Assembly: GCA_003354055.1 (NCBI GenBank)
Contig: PIVQ01000048.1
Span: 1-22,038, forward strand
Length of the DNA stretch: 22,038 bases
Reading direction: 5' to 3'
Source: Desulfobacteraceae bacterium
Lineage (GTDB): Bacteria > Desulfobacterota > Desulfobacteria > Desulfobacterales > Desulfobacteraceae
The notes beneath the pieces are model-generated. The model searched no databases and was not told where the DNA came from. It worked only from the letters and a program-made list of their open reading frames with translations. Both the position numbers and the translations under genes were made by a program. Within the stretch, counting starts at the first letter, position 1; each line of letters begins with the position of its first letter. Of this stretch, positions 15,183 to 22,038 are shown piece after piece.

Positions 15183-16146
15183 TCCATGGGAAGAAATAGA
15201 GATACCTTCGCAGGATATACTGTACCGGGTTATAGACTCTGAGCACCCCCTGAGATTGTTGCGGGCAAGGGATATTTACGGTCGGTTTCTTTTCATATAT
15301 GAATTTTCCGGATCAGATCATATCCCGGACAAATTTCCTGAACTGAATGGTATTGATATCCACCTGCAGAGCCCGGAACAATCAGCCTCAGGTGGCTATA
15401 TGCTCCTTCTAATTCTTAAAGAAAACAAGGAATGGCAGATATTTCTTTCTCTCTGCAATGATCTTGTATCATCGTCAAAGTCATTCGAACAGAAGACAGA
15501 AGCAACTTTGATTATTTTAAGACGGCTTAAACGCTGGCAGTATTTTCTACAGAAAGTCCGTTCAGAACTTTTATCTGAAAAAGAAATTAAAGGGTTGATT
15601 GGTGAATTGCTTTTTATTAACAGGCACTTGATCCCGGCTTTCGGGGCAGGTACAGCTATTCAGTTCTGGCAGGGCCCGGAAGATGCTCCACAGGATTTCA
15701 ACATCCATGACTGTGCTGTTGAGGTCAAATGCCAGTTGGGAACGACAACACCGTCGGTCCGTATTTCATCTGCTGATCAGTTATGTACTCAATTATCAGA
15801 GATGTTCCTTTATGTCATTACACTTGGAAAATCCGATGAAACAACCAGACTTGCAGTTAATCTTCCATCTCTTATTGGTGTGATCAAACAACAGCTGGAA
15901 TCAGAGTCGCCATCAGATCTGGAACGATTCAATGATCTGCTTTATCAAACAGGGTATATTGAATCAGAAGAGTATGAGCGGTTCAACTATATACCGGTTT
16001 CAGAGAAGATGTTTTCAGTAAACAATGATTTCCCAAGGATCTGCTCGGAAAATTTAATCACGGGAATAGAAAAAGTTACCTATAATATAACTCTGTATGA
16101 CTGCGAACGATTTTCTGCAGTACCAGGGTGGATGGAATTATCATGA
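15175..16146 (+). CDS. PD-(D/E)XK nuclease of the DUF4420 type, TTG start
   Basis: A 323-residue protein with a restriction-endonuclease-fold core: E144 (in IGELLF), D174 (in APQDFNI) and the E183-x-K185 pair (in AVEVKC). This layout is the PD-(D/E)XK catalytic pattern, and the protein matches the family found next to Z1 helicases. The start is the TTG at 15175: GAGGAG at 15162-15167 lies seven nucleotides upstream, and the resulting 8-nt overlap with the helicase stop mirrors the upstream junction. An in-frame ATG at 15100 would add 25 residues lying wholly within the helicase gene, which is unlikely. It is presumably the DNA-cutting subunit, acting with the helicase and GHKL ATPase. Confidence 0.85.
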   Translation: MNNPWEEIEIPSQDILYRVIDSEHPLRLLRARDIYGRFLFIYEFSGSDHIPDKFPELNGIDIHLQSPEQSASGGYMLLLILKENKEWQIFLSLCNDLVSSSKSFEQKTEATLIILRRLKRWQYFLQKVRSELLSEKEIKGLIGELLFINRHLIPAFGAGTAIQFWQGPEDAPQDFNIHDCAVEVKCQLGTTTPSVRISSADQLCTQLSEMFLYVITLGKSDETTRLAVNLPSLIGVIKQQLESESPSDLERFNDLLYQTGYIESEEYERFNYIPVSEKMFSVNNDFPRICSENLITGIEKVTYNITLYDCERFSAVPGWMELS

Positions 16147-18194
16147 GTTATGATGACTTTTTTAAAGATTTTATGCAGGATATTTATGCACGTTCTGCAG
16201 CAGAAAGCGATTTCTCAGAAGTAGTTTTTACTGAAAGAGTCTGCGATTTTCTTGTAGAGCAGGCGGTGCTTGAAAATTATACTGCTGCAAGCTATAAAAA
16301 GAAAGCTTTAGGGATAAGAGTTGATGCATATGATTATTCAGATGAATCCAATATGCTGACACTCATAGTCACTGATTTTTATAATAAGCCAGCATCACTG
16401 ACTAAAACTCTGATGACTAAAGTTTTCAAACGTGCAATGAAGTTTTTTACAAAAGGATTGGACAGCTCATTCCATAAATCTCTGGATGAGAGTGACCCCG
16501 GGTTCAGCCTTGCGAGAGACATTAATACCTTCTGTTCCAGCAAAAAACTCAGGAGGATACGTTTCATATTACTTTCCAACGCCTTATTGAGCAAAAGCGT
16601 TAATGATATAATCCCTGAGGATGATGTTAAAGGATACCCCTGCTCATTCGATATATGGGATCTGGGTCGTATTCAGCGTATTGAGGAGTCAGGAAAGTCT
16701 CGCGAGGATATTATTGTAGATTTCAGTTCATTACTGAACCAGAACCTTCCCTGTTTACCTGCCTCTAACAGTGAAGGAGCTTATAAATCCTATCTGCTGG
16801 CTCTTCCCGGATCGCTGGTTGCCGAATTGTATGATGAGTATGGTGAGCGATTGTTAGAGCAGAATGTACGAACATTCCTGCAATTCCGTGGAAAGGTGAA
16901 TAAGGGAATGCGGAACACGATTCAAAACAGTCCTGAAATGTTTTTTGCATATAATAACGGCATTACGGCCACAGCAGAAGAGGTATCAACTACAGAAGTT
17001 AATGGCCAAGTCACTATTAAGTCTATAAAAAATTTTCAGATCGTTAATGGCGGGCAGACAACAGCATCACTTTTCAACACTCACAGAAACAATAAGGCTG
17101 ACTTGGCTGCAGTACATGTTCAGGCAAAACTTACAGTCATTCCTCCGGAAAAAACAGAGCATATTGTTCCAAAAATTTCTGAGTATGCAAACACACAAAA
17201 CAAGGTCAGTGCGGCAGATTTTTTTTCCAACCATCCTTTTCACCTGCGCATAGAAGAAATATCACGCCGCCTGTGGGCACCATCCTCCGCGGGTAGTTTG
17301 CGTGAGACTCACTGGTATTATGAACGAGTAAGAGGTCAATACGCCAATGCACAAACCAATCTCACGCCTTCCAGGAAAAAAGAATTTCTGGCAATTAATC
17401 CAAGAAAAGAAATGTTCATAAAAACAGATCTGGCAAAATTCCAGGGATCCTGGGATATGAAACCACACATTGTAAGTCTTGGTGCCCAGAAAAATTTTGT
17501 AAAATTTGCTGAAGCAGTTTCTAAAGGATGGGAGAAAAATGAACATGAATTTAATGAACTATATTTTAAACGATTGATTGCAAAAGCAATTCTTTTTCGA
17601 ACAATTGATAGATTTATTATGAAGCAACCCTGGTATGGAGGATATAAAGCTAATATTGTGACATATACTGTTGCTAAATTTTCTCAAATGATTAATATCA
17701 CCGGAATGTTTCTTGATTTGGAAAATATCTGGAAAAGGCAGAGCATCACAGATGAAATGGAAAAATTTCTGATAACAGTTGCCGAAGCCGTTAATTCTGT
17801 CATCCAGGATACGCCGGTTGGTATAACGAATGTAACGGAATGGTGTAAAAAAGAGCAGTGCTGGAGCAATGTACAGGAAATATTATTGGATATTCCTAAA
17901 CAGGTTAAAGGTGAATTAATTACAACATCCGAGAGAAGGTACAAAGATACCAATGCCAAGTCAGTACAGAAAATTGATAATGGCATCCAGGCACAGAAGT
18001 ACGTTTTAGAAAGAGGGGCCTCTTTTTGGAATAAAATGATTGAATGGGCTCAATCAAAAAGAGTTTTTTCTCCCAAAGAACATGGATTGATGACGGTTGC
18101 AAGTCAGATTCCTTTAAAAATACCAAGTGAGAAACAATCCATTTTATTAGTAGATATTGAGAAAAAAGCTGTTATGGATGGTTTTACAATATGA
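16143..18194 (+). CDS. AIPR (abortive infection phage resistance) family protein
   Basis: A 683-residue protein from the ATG at 16143, which overlaps the nuclease stop as ATGA. The AIPR hallmark is clear: LEQNVRTFLQFRGKVNKGM, then FFAYNNGITATA (residues 267-278, NNGIT at 271-275), then FQIVNGGQTTASLF (about 298-311). AIPR proteins were first linked to plasmid-borne lactococcal abortive infection and recur with Z1 helicases and DUF4420 nucleases. The biochemical role is not settled; nucleic-acid binding or processing is usually supposed. No membrane segment is visible. An ATG at 16128 (five residues longer) is possible, but the ATGA coupling favours the later start. The stop overlaps the methylase start, again as ATGA. 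Confidence 0.88.
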   Translation: MSYDDFFKDFMQDIYARSAAESDFSEVVFTERVCDFLVEQAVLENYTAASYKKKALGIRVDAYDYSDESNMLTLIVTDFYNKPASLTKTLMTKVFKRAMKFFTKGLDSSFHKSLDESDPGFSLARDINTFCSSKKLRRIRFILLSNALLSKSVNDIIPEDDVKGYPCSFDIWDLGRIQRIEESGKSREDIIVDFSSLLNQNLPCLPASNSEGAYKSYLLALPGSLVAELYDEYGERLLEQNVRTFLQFRGKVNKGMRNTIQNSPEMFFAYNNGITATAEEVSTTEVNGQVTIKSIKNFQIVNGGQTTASLFNTHRNNKADLAAVHVQAKLTVIPPEKTEHIVPKISEYANTQNKVSAADFFSNHPFHLRIEEISRRLWAPSSAGSLRETHWYYERVRGQYANAQTNLTPSRKKEFLAINPRKEMFIKTDLAKFQGSWDMKPHIVSLGAQKNFVKFAEAVSKGWEKNEHEFNELYFKRLIAKAILFRTIDRFIMKQPWYGGYKANIVTYTVAKFSQMINITGMFLDLENIWKRQSITDEMEKFLITVAEAVNSVIQDTPVGITNVTEWCKKEQCWSNVQEILLDIPKQVKGELITTSERRYKDTNAKSVQKIDNGIQAQKYVLERGASFWNKMIEWAQSKRVFSPKEHGLMTVASQIPLKIPSEKQSILLVDIEKKAVMDGFTI

Positions 18195-19813
18195 GTTCCA
18201 TCCCGATTATTGATTTGTTCGCTGGTCCCGGAGGGCTGGGAGAAGGCTTCTCTCAATTTGAGAGGACTGGAGCTAACGCTTATAAAATTGCGTTATCGAT
18301 TGAAAAAGACAAATATGCTCATGAGACATTGAAATTAAGAAGTTTTTTTAGAAATTTTAATTCCAAATCCGTCCCTGATGAATATTACAACTTTATTCAA
18401 GGCAAAATTTCAAAAGATGAGTTATTTGACTTATTTCACCATGAACATGATCTTGCTGATAAAGAAGCGTGGCTGACTGAACTTGGGAGTGTTGATGATA
18501 ATGAGTTAGACCGTCGTCTGGAACAATCTATTGGTTCAGCTGATAGATGGGTTTTAATTGGGGGGCCGCCATGCCAAGCATACTCAACAGCCGGGAGATC
18601 AAGAAATAAAGGAATAAAGAATTATCGACCTGAGAAGGATAAAAGGCATTTTCTTTATAGACAGTATTTAAGGATTATTGCGTATCATTGGCCTTCAGTG
18701 TTTATAATGGAAAATGTGCGTGGTATCCTTTCTTCGAAAATTAATGGAAAGCGAATATTCCCCGAAATTCTTAAAGATCTTCAGCGCCCGGCAGATGTTT
18801 TCAATGGAGAGTATAACAGAAAGAAGCATAGCTACCGTATTTTTTCTTTAGTGAAATCTCCGGACGATTTTTCAAGTAATGGAAATCCTCTTTATAAAAA
18901 TTTCAGCGATTTTACAATTAAGTGCGAGGAACATGGTGTACCTCAAGCACGTCATAGAGTTATTCTCTTAGGCGTTCGAGATGATTTTTGTAGTCCTCCT
19001 TATCCTATTTTAAAACAAACGCCTCCTGTTTCTGTTAAAAAGGTTATTGGTGAGTTGCCGAAATTAAGAGGTGGTTTTTCCCGAGGACAGGATGATAAAG
19101 AAAGATGGTTCCACTGGCTGGACCAAATCATTGAGGAGGATTGGTATCTCCGTCTGAAAACAGATCCTGAAAAGACAGACGTTGCGGAGTGTATTTTTAA
19201 TGCAAATCTTGATTTAAAAAGGCCTGAAGAAGGAAGAGGGGGAGAATTTATTGAATGCGGAGTAAAGTCAGGCTATCTGCCTGAATGGTATTTAGATGGA
19301 AAGATAAAAGGTGTGTGCAACAGCACTACTCGAACCCACATGGACAGAGATCTCTATCGGTACTTCTACGCTGCATGTTTTGCCAAGGCCAAGAAAAGGT
19401 CACCTATCCTCAATGAATTCCCTTATGAACTTCTACCTGAACATAAAAGTGCTAAAAAAGTAACTGGACATGGCAATTTCGCAGACCGATTCAGAGTGCA
19501 AGTCAGTTTAAAGCCATCAACAACCATTATGAGCCATATTTCAAAAGATGGGCACTATTATATTCATTATGACCCTACACAATGTAGAAGCTTGACTGTA
19601 AGAGAAGTTGCGAGATTACAGACTTTCCCCGATAACTATTTTTTTTGTGGGTCCAGGACCCAACAATATGTCCAGGTCGGAAATGCAGTTCCTCCTTATC
19701 TCGCTCACCAGATTGCTGACATTGTTTATCAAATTATTTCAAAAACGAAATCGGAAAATGATAATGGACAGTCTGACAAAAGAGAAACGAAGTTGGAATA
19801 TGTCCCGAATTAA
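18191..19813 (+). CDS. DNA (cytosine-5-)-methyltransferase
   Basis: A 540-residue C5-cytosine methyltransferase with all main motifs in standard order. These are motif I DLFAGPGGLGEGF (8-20), motif IV GGPPCQAYSTAG with nucleophile C128, motif VI ENVRG (174-178), motif VIII QARHRVILLG (252-261), motif IX RSLTVREVARLQTFPDNY and motif X GNAVPP (497-502). It transfers a methyl group from SAM to C5 of cytosine in a sequence that cannot be read from the protein. The stretch of about 200 residues between motifs VIII and IX is the target-recognition region. In this operon it should protect host DNA from the PD-(D/E)XK nuclease. The ATG overlaps the AIPR stop (ATGA). Confidence 0.95.
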   Translation: MSSIPIIDLFAGPGGLGEGFSQFERTGANAYKIALSIEKDKYAHETLKLRSFFRNFNSKSVPDEYYNFIQGKISKDELFDLFHHEHDLADKEAWLTELGSVDDNELDRRLEQSIGSADRWVLIGGPPCQAYSTAGRSRNKGIKNYRPEKDKRHFLYRQYLRIIAYHWPSVFIMENVRGILSSKINGKRIFPEILKDLQRPADVFNGEYNRKKHSYRIFSLVKSPDDFSSNGNPLYKNFSDFTIKCEEHGVPQARHRVILLGVRDDFCSPPYPILKQTPPVSVKKVIGELPKLRGGFSRGQDDKERWFHWLDQIIEEDWYLRLKTDPEKTDVAECIFNANLDLKRPEEGRGGEFIECGVKSGYLPEWYLDGKIKGVCNSTTRTHMDRDLYRYFYAACFAKAKKRSPILNEFPYELLPEHKSAKKVTGHGNFADRFRVQVSLKPSTTIMSHISKDGHYYIHYDPTQCRSLTVREVARLQTFPDNYFFCGSRTQQYVQVGNAVPPYLAHQIADIVYQIISKTKSENDNGQSDKRETKLEYVPN

Positions 19814-20177
19814 GGGGAAAAACACTCAACCGGAATTAATAGTAAGATCATATCTTCATAAACATGGATATCGTTTTAGATTGCATAGAAAGGATCTGCC
19901 AGGTAAGCCGGATATCGTTTTACCAAAATATCGGACAATTATTTTAGTTCATGGATGCTTTTGGCACCGACATCCAGAGTGTAAGTATGCTTACATGCCC
20001 AAAAGTCGAATCGAATTCTGGAGGGAAAAATTTGAGGGGAACATCAAACGAGATGAAATAAGAGTCAAACAGTTACAGGAATTAGGATGGGAAGTTATAA
20101 TCATTTGGGAATGTGAAACAAGAAATCAATCAGATATTGAGCGTGCATTATCTGAGTTCCTTGGAAGAAATGAGTAA
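19764..20177 (+). CDS. vsr: Very short patch repair endonuclease Vsr
   Basis: A 137-residue protein that lines up almost residue for residue with E. coli Vsr. It begins MDSLTKEKRSWNMSRIKGKN. The catalytic aspartate is D50 in GKPDIV. The intercalating aromatic and zinc-binding segment GCFWHRHPEC (64-73) is intact, with C65, H70 and C73, and the last zinc ligand is C117 in IIWECE. Vsr nicks DNA 5' of the T in T:G mismatches that arise when 5-methylcytosine deaminates, so it pairs naturally with the cytosine methylase upstream, whose 3' end it overlaps by 50 nt. The ATG at 19764 gives the usual family length; an ATG at 19758 would add two residues. Longer in-frame extensions lie inside the methylase gene and are rejected. 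Confidence 0.95.
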   Translation: MDSLTKEKRSWNMSRIKGKNTQPELIVRSYLHKHGYRFRLHRKDLPGKPDIVLPKYRTIILVHGCFWHRHPECKYAYMPKSRIEFWREKFEGNIKRDEIRVKQLQELGWEVIIIWECETRNQSDIERALSEFLGRNE

Positions 20178-20295
20178 ACGGTATAATGATGCTATAAACG
20201 GATACTTACGGTGGACCCCAAAGCCTGAACAGGTTCACTGCTGAAATAAGCTCTAAATCTTTTAAAAAAAATAAAAAATCGAAAAGCCCACAACG

Positions 20296-20345
20296 TCTGG
20301 CCTTATTTTTTATGCGCCCGGAGGGCGTGGAAAAAATAAGCCAGA
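20296..20345 (-). terminator. Strong hairpin after orfB inside the IS element
   Basis: TCTGG...CTTATTTTTT pairs with AAAAAATAAG...CCAGA, and the tip GCGCCC/GGGCGT closes a GGA loop. On the minus strand it follows the orfB stop by 13 bp and is followed by a T-rich run, as expected for an intrinsic terminator of the transposase transcript. It could also stop read-through from the vsr side. Confidence 0.6.
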
Positions 20346-20358
20346 AGCCGAAGGATTT

Positions 20359-21189
20359 TCATGCTGCTTTCTTTAACTCCTGTTTCATAAAATATATTTC
20401 ATCCGGTGTCCAGTTCTCCAGAGATTGATGAAACCGTTCCTGATTATAATACTGGAACCAATCCTTGAGCCCATTACGGAGTTTAGACCCGTTCTCAAAC
20501 GTCCTCAGGTAAAAATAATGATATTTCAATGTCCACCATAACCGTTCAATAAAAATATTATCCTGAAAGCGGCCACGTCCGTCCATGCTGATCTGTATCT
20601 CATTTTTTTTGAGAACACCTGTAAATGCGTTACTGGTAAATTGACTCCCTTGATCTGTATTGAAAATTTCAGGACAGCCAAAATTATGGATAGCTTCTTC
20701 CAGGGCCTCAACACAAAAGTTGCTTTCCATTGTATTCGATACTCTCCAAGAAAGAATTTTCCGGCTATGCCAATCCATTATGGCCACCAAATACATATAT
20801 CCCTTCTCAAGCGGAAGGTAGGTGATGTCTGCCGCCCATACTTGATTGGGATGATCAATGCATAGGTTGCGGAGCAAATACGGATATATCTTGTGTGCTG
20901 GATGAGGTTTGCTGGTTTTCGGCTTTGGATATATAGCTTCCAACCCCATTAGTCTCATTAGTCGCTGAATTCGTTTTCGGTTGTTGGCGTAGCCCAGTCC
21001 TTTAAGAAAAGTTACCATTGATCGACTCCCATAACACGGGGTTTTCATGTATTGTTCATCCATGAGCCTCATTAATTTGAGATTCTCAGGCTTTTCCCCT
21101 TGCGGCTTATTATAAACCGAAGTGCGACTGATTTTAAGCAATTTGCATTGCTGAACAATACTGACATTGGGGTTTTGGAATTCAATCAT
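20359..21189 (-). CDS. IS3-family transposase OrfB
   Basis: A 276-residue integrase-core transposase. The DDE triad is D121 (WAADITYLP), D179 (NTDQGSQF) and E215 (NIFIERLWW), with 35 residues between the second aspartate and the glutamate, as in the IS3 family. The N-terminal part has the usual HTH_21-like segment (PCYGSRSMVTFLKGLGYANN). The frame stays open upstream of the ATG at 21189 into the end of orfA, one base back from the orfA frame (FVEKAQSLSRKQRKDM). The active transposase is therefore probably an OrfA-OrfB fusion made by -1 frameshifting near C-TTT-TTG or G-AAA-AAG (about 21225-21240). It appears intact. Confidence 0.92.
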   Translation of the reverse strand: MIEFQNPNVSIVQQCKLLKISRTSVYNKPQGEKPENLKLMRLMDEQYMKTPCYGSRSMVTFLKGLGYANNRKRIQRLMRLMGLEAIYPKPKTSKPHPAHKIYPYLLRNLCIDHPNQVWAADITYLPLEKGYMYLVAIMDWHSRKILSWRVSNTMESNFCVEALEEAIHNFGCPEIFNTDQGSQFTSNAFTGVLKKNEIQISMDGRGRFQDNIFIERLWWTLKYHYFYLRTFENGSKLRNGLKDWFQYYNQERFHQSLENWTPDEIYFMKQELKKAA

Positions 21190-21209
21190 ATCTTTTCTTT
21201 GCTTACGAC

Positions 21210-21491
21210 TTAAAGACTGAGCTTTTTCGACAAAAAGTCTCGTTCCACCTTTAATTTGCCAATATGTCGATACAGTTCATCTACTTTGGCTTCTGACTGC
21301 TTATCTCGTTTGTGACCTTTATCAAAAATGTTTGCTGCGCCTTCAAGTAAATTCCTTTTCCAAGTGTGGATCATTGTGGGATGAACCTCGTAACGGGCGG
21401 CCAATTGTGCCACTGTTTCCTCATTCTTCAAGGCTGCCAGGGCAACTTTGGCTTTGAATTCCGAACGGTACTGTTTCCTTTTCCTGCTCAT
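21210..21491 (-). CDS. IS3-family OrfA (helix-turn-helix)
   Basis: A 93-residue protein starting MSRKRKQYRSEFKAKVALAA, typical of IS3 OrfA. The helix-turn-helix is around VAQLAARYEVHPTMIHTWKR, followed by a leucine-zipper-like C-terminus (VDELYRHIGKLKVERDFL). It binds the IS ends and supplies the N-terminus of the fusion transposase. AAGGAG lies six nucleotides before the ATG at 21491, so that start is preferred to the TTG two codons earlier. Confidence 0.9.
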   Translation of the reverse strand: MSRKRKQYRSEFKAKVALAALKNEETVAQLAARYEVHPTMIHTWKRNLLEGAANIFDKGHKRDKQSEAKVDELYRHIGKLKVERDFLSKKLSL

Positions 21492-21598
21492 AGTCAACTC
21501 CTTTGATTTAAGGCGATTTAGAGCTTAGCACATTGTTCGTTTTTTAGGGACCACCGTAACTCTTGTAGCAGAAGAAAATGCCGAAGGTCGTAACTGTC

Positions 21599-21613
21599 AA
21601 AGAAACTGTTTCT
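21599..21613. repeat. Perfect short dyad between the IS and the phosphatase gene
   Basis: AAGAAAC-T-GTTTCTT is a 15-bp dyad with a single central base. It cannot form a stable hairpin without a loop, so a protein-binding site is likelier than a terminator. It lies about 85 bp beyond the 3' end of the phosphatase gene, so any role is unclear. Confidence 0.3.
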
Positions 21614-21697
21614 TATCGTTGATAGATTTTGTTCTAAATGATTATTAAGAGCATGGTATGTACGATAAAATGAAATAGTTTAGATAAAAGTTAACAA

Positions 21698-22038
21698 TCA
21701 CAAACTCCTCACCCCCATCAAAGTAACATCATCAAATTGACTCTCCCCCTGAAACCCAAGCACCTTGTCACCAACTCCGTCACAAAGCTCCTGAGCAGAC
21801 CCGCCCATATGTTCCAGAATAATTTTCTTTAAATTCTTCAGCCCCAAAAATACCCCGTCCTCATCCTGGGCATCCGTACACCCATCCGTATACATCACAA
21901 GCGTACTACCTTCCGGAATGCTGATTTCCTGGATATCCATCTCAGGATCAGGAAACAGGCACAATGCCATCCCATGCTTTTTTTGAGGCCGGGTGATCAC
22001 CTGATTCTCATCAATAATCAGCGGCAGTTCATGCCCGG
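21698..22038 (-). CDS. SpoIIE/PP2C-type serine/threonine phosphatase, C-terminal part (runs off the window)
   Basis: The frame is open to the right edge and ends at TGA near 21698. It reads GHELPLIIDENQV at the edge, then ITRPQKKHGMALCLF, IPEGSTLVMYTDGCTDAQDE and finally FDDVTLMGVR. These are the GHxPP-like, YTDGxTEA-like and DDxTLxxxR motifs of the SpoIIE (PPM) phosphatase domain. Such domains usually sit at the C-terminus of response regulators or membrane sensors and dephosphorylate anti-sigma-antagonist-type proteins. The N-terminus is beyond the window. A GTG at 22000 is only an internal codon. It is ordinary signalling machinery and marks the end of the defence island. Confidence 0.88.
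   Translation of the reverse strand, partial: GHELPLIIDENQVITRPQKKHGMALCLFPDPEMDIQEISIPEGSTLVMYTDGCTDAQDEDGVFLGLKNLKKIILEHMGGSAQELCDGVGDKVLGFQGESQFDDVTLMGVRSL

Larger units (their letters stand above)
20206..21559. mobile_element. IS3-family insertion sequence
   Basis: An element of about 1.35 kb carrying orfA and orfB on the minus strand. Its ends are inverted: TTACGGTGGACCCCAAA at 20206-20222, and the reverse complement of the right end reads TTACGGTGGTCCCTAAA from 21559. A second inverted match, GCTCTAAATC, occurs inside both ends. If the true ends are the internal TGGACCC/TGGTCCC, the element spans 20212-21553 and TTACGG/CCGTAA are chance or target symmetry. No direct target duplication is visible at either choice of ends. 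It sits just after vsr and does not interrupt a recognisable gene. Confidence 0.85.

Noticed and set aside
19608..19763. N-terminal extension of Vsr by about 50 residues
   Set aside because: The extension is an out-of-frame translation of the methylase motif IX-X region. Known Vsr proteins begin at about the 19764 start.
1..22038. CRISPR array, tRNA or rRNA genes
   Set aside because: No regularly spaced repeats and no cloverleaf or rRNA-like sequence were seen on either strand.

Overview
The window is a moderately AT-rich stretch of bacterial chromosome built almost entirely of anti-phage and mobile DNA. No taxonomic marker is present. The mix of a SpoIIE-type phosphatase, an IS3-family element, several TTG starts and stacked defence genes would fit a Desulfobacterota-type bacterium, but that is inference.

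Left part (1-9435). After a gene-poor leader (1-1119) comes a two-gene RADAR locus. It encodes a 1006-aa P-loop ATPase (rdrA) and, 26 bp later, a 970-aa adenosine-deaminase-fold protein (rdrB) with all expected metal and catalytic motifs. A 530-bp gap holds a possible broken zinc-ribbon mini-gene. Then come an 86-aa protein of unknown function and a 473-aa fusion of a ParB/Srx-like domain, helix-turn-helix segments and a DNA methyltransferase domain. This block is bracketed by two same-orientation copies (201-304 and 9313-9435) of a palindromic, MITE-like repeat. The right copy supplies the stop codon of the methyltransferase gene.

Middle and right part (9451-20177). A small membrane-type protein is encoded on the minus strand. 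A 315-bp spacer follows, with a strong ~70-bp palindrome that overlaps a candidate promoter. Next is a rightward run of seven genes: a GIY-YIG nuclease with a C-terminal winged-helix-like region, a MutL/MORC-type GHKL ATPase, a Z1-domain superfamily-II helicase, a PD-(D/E)XK (DUF4420-type) nuclease, an AIPR protein, a C5-cytosine methyltransferase and a Vsr endonuclease. The last six genes overlap one another by 4, 8 or 50 nt, so they form one translationally coupled unit. The set matches the predicted MORC/Z1/AIPR restriction-modification systems known from comparative genomics. The methylase would mark self DNA, the ATPase, helicase, nuclease and AIPR proteins would act on foreign DNA, and Vsr would repair T:G mismatches left by deaminated 5-methylcytosine.

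Right edge (20206-22038). An IS3-family element (orfA, orfB with DDE triad, terminal inverted repeats, internal terminator-like hairpin) separates the operon from the C-terminal part of a SpoIIE/PP2C-type phosphatase that runs off the window. The most notable points are two complete, unrelated defence systems side by side, a possible new 86-aa/ParB-methyltransferase pair, the MITE-like direct repeats that could excise or mobilise the RADAR half, and the GIY-YIG/winged-helix gene as a possible extra member or regulator of the MORC/Z1 system.
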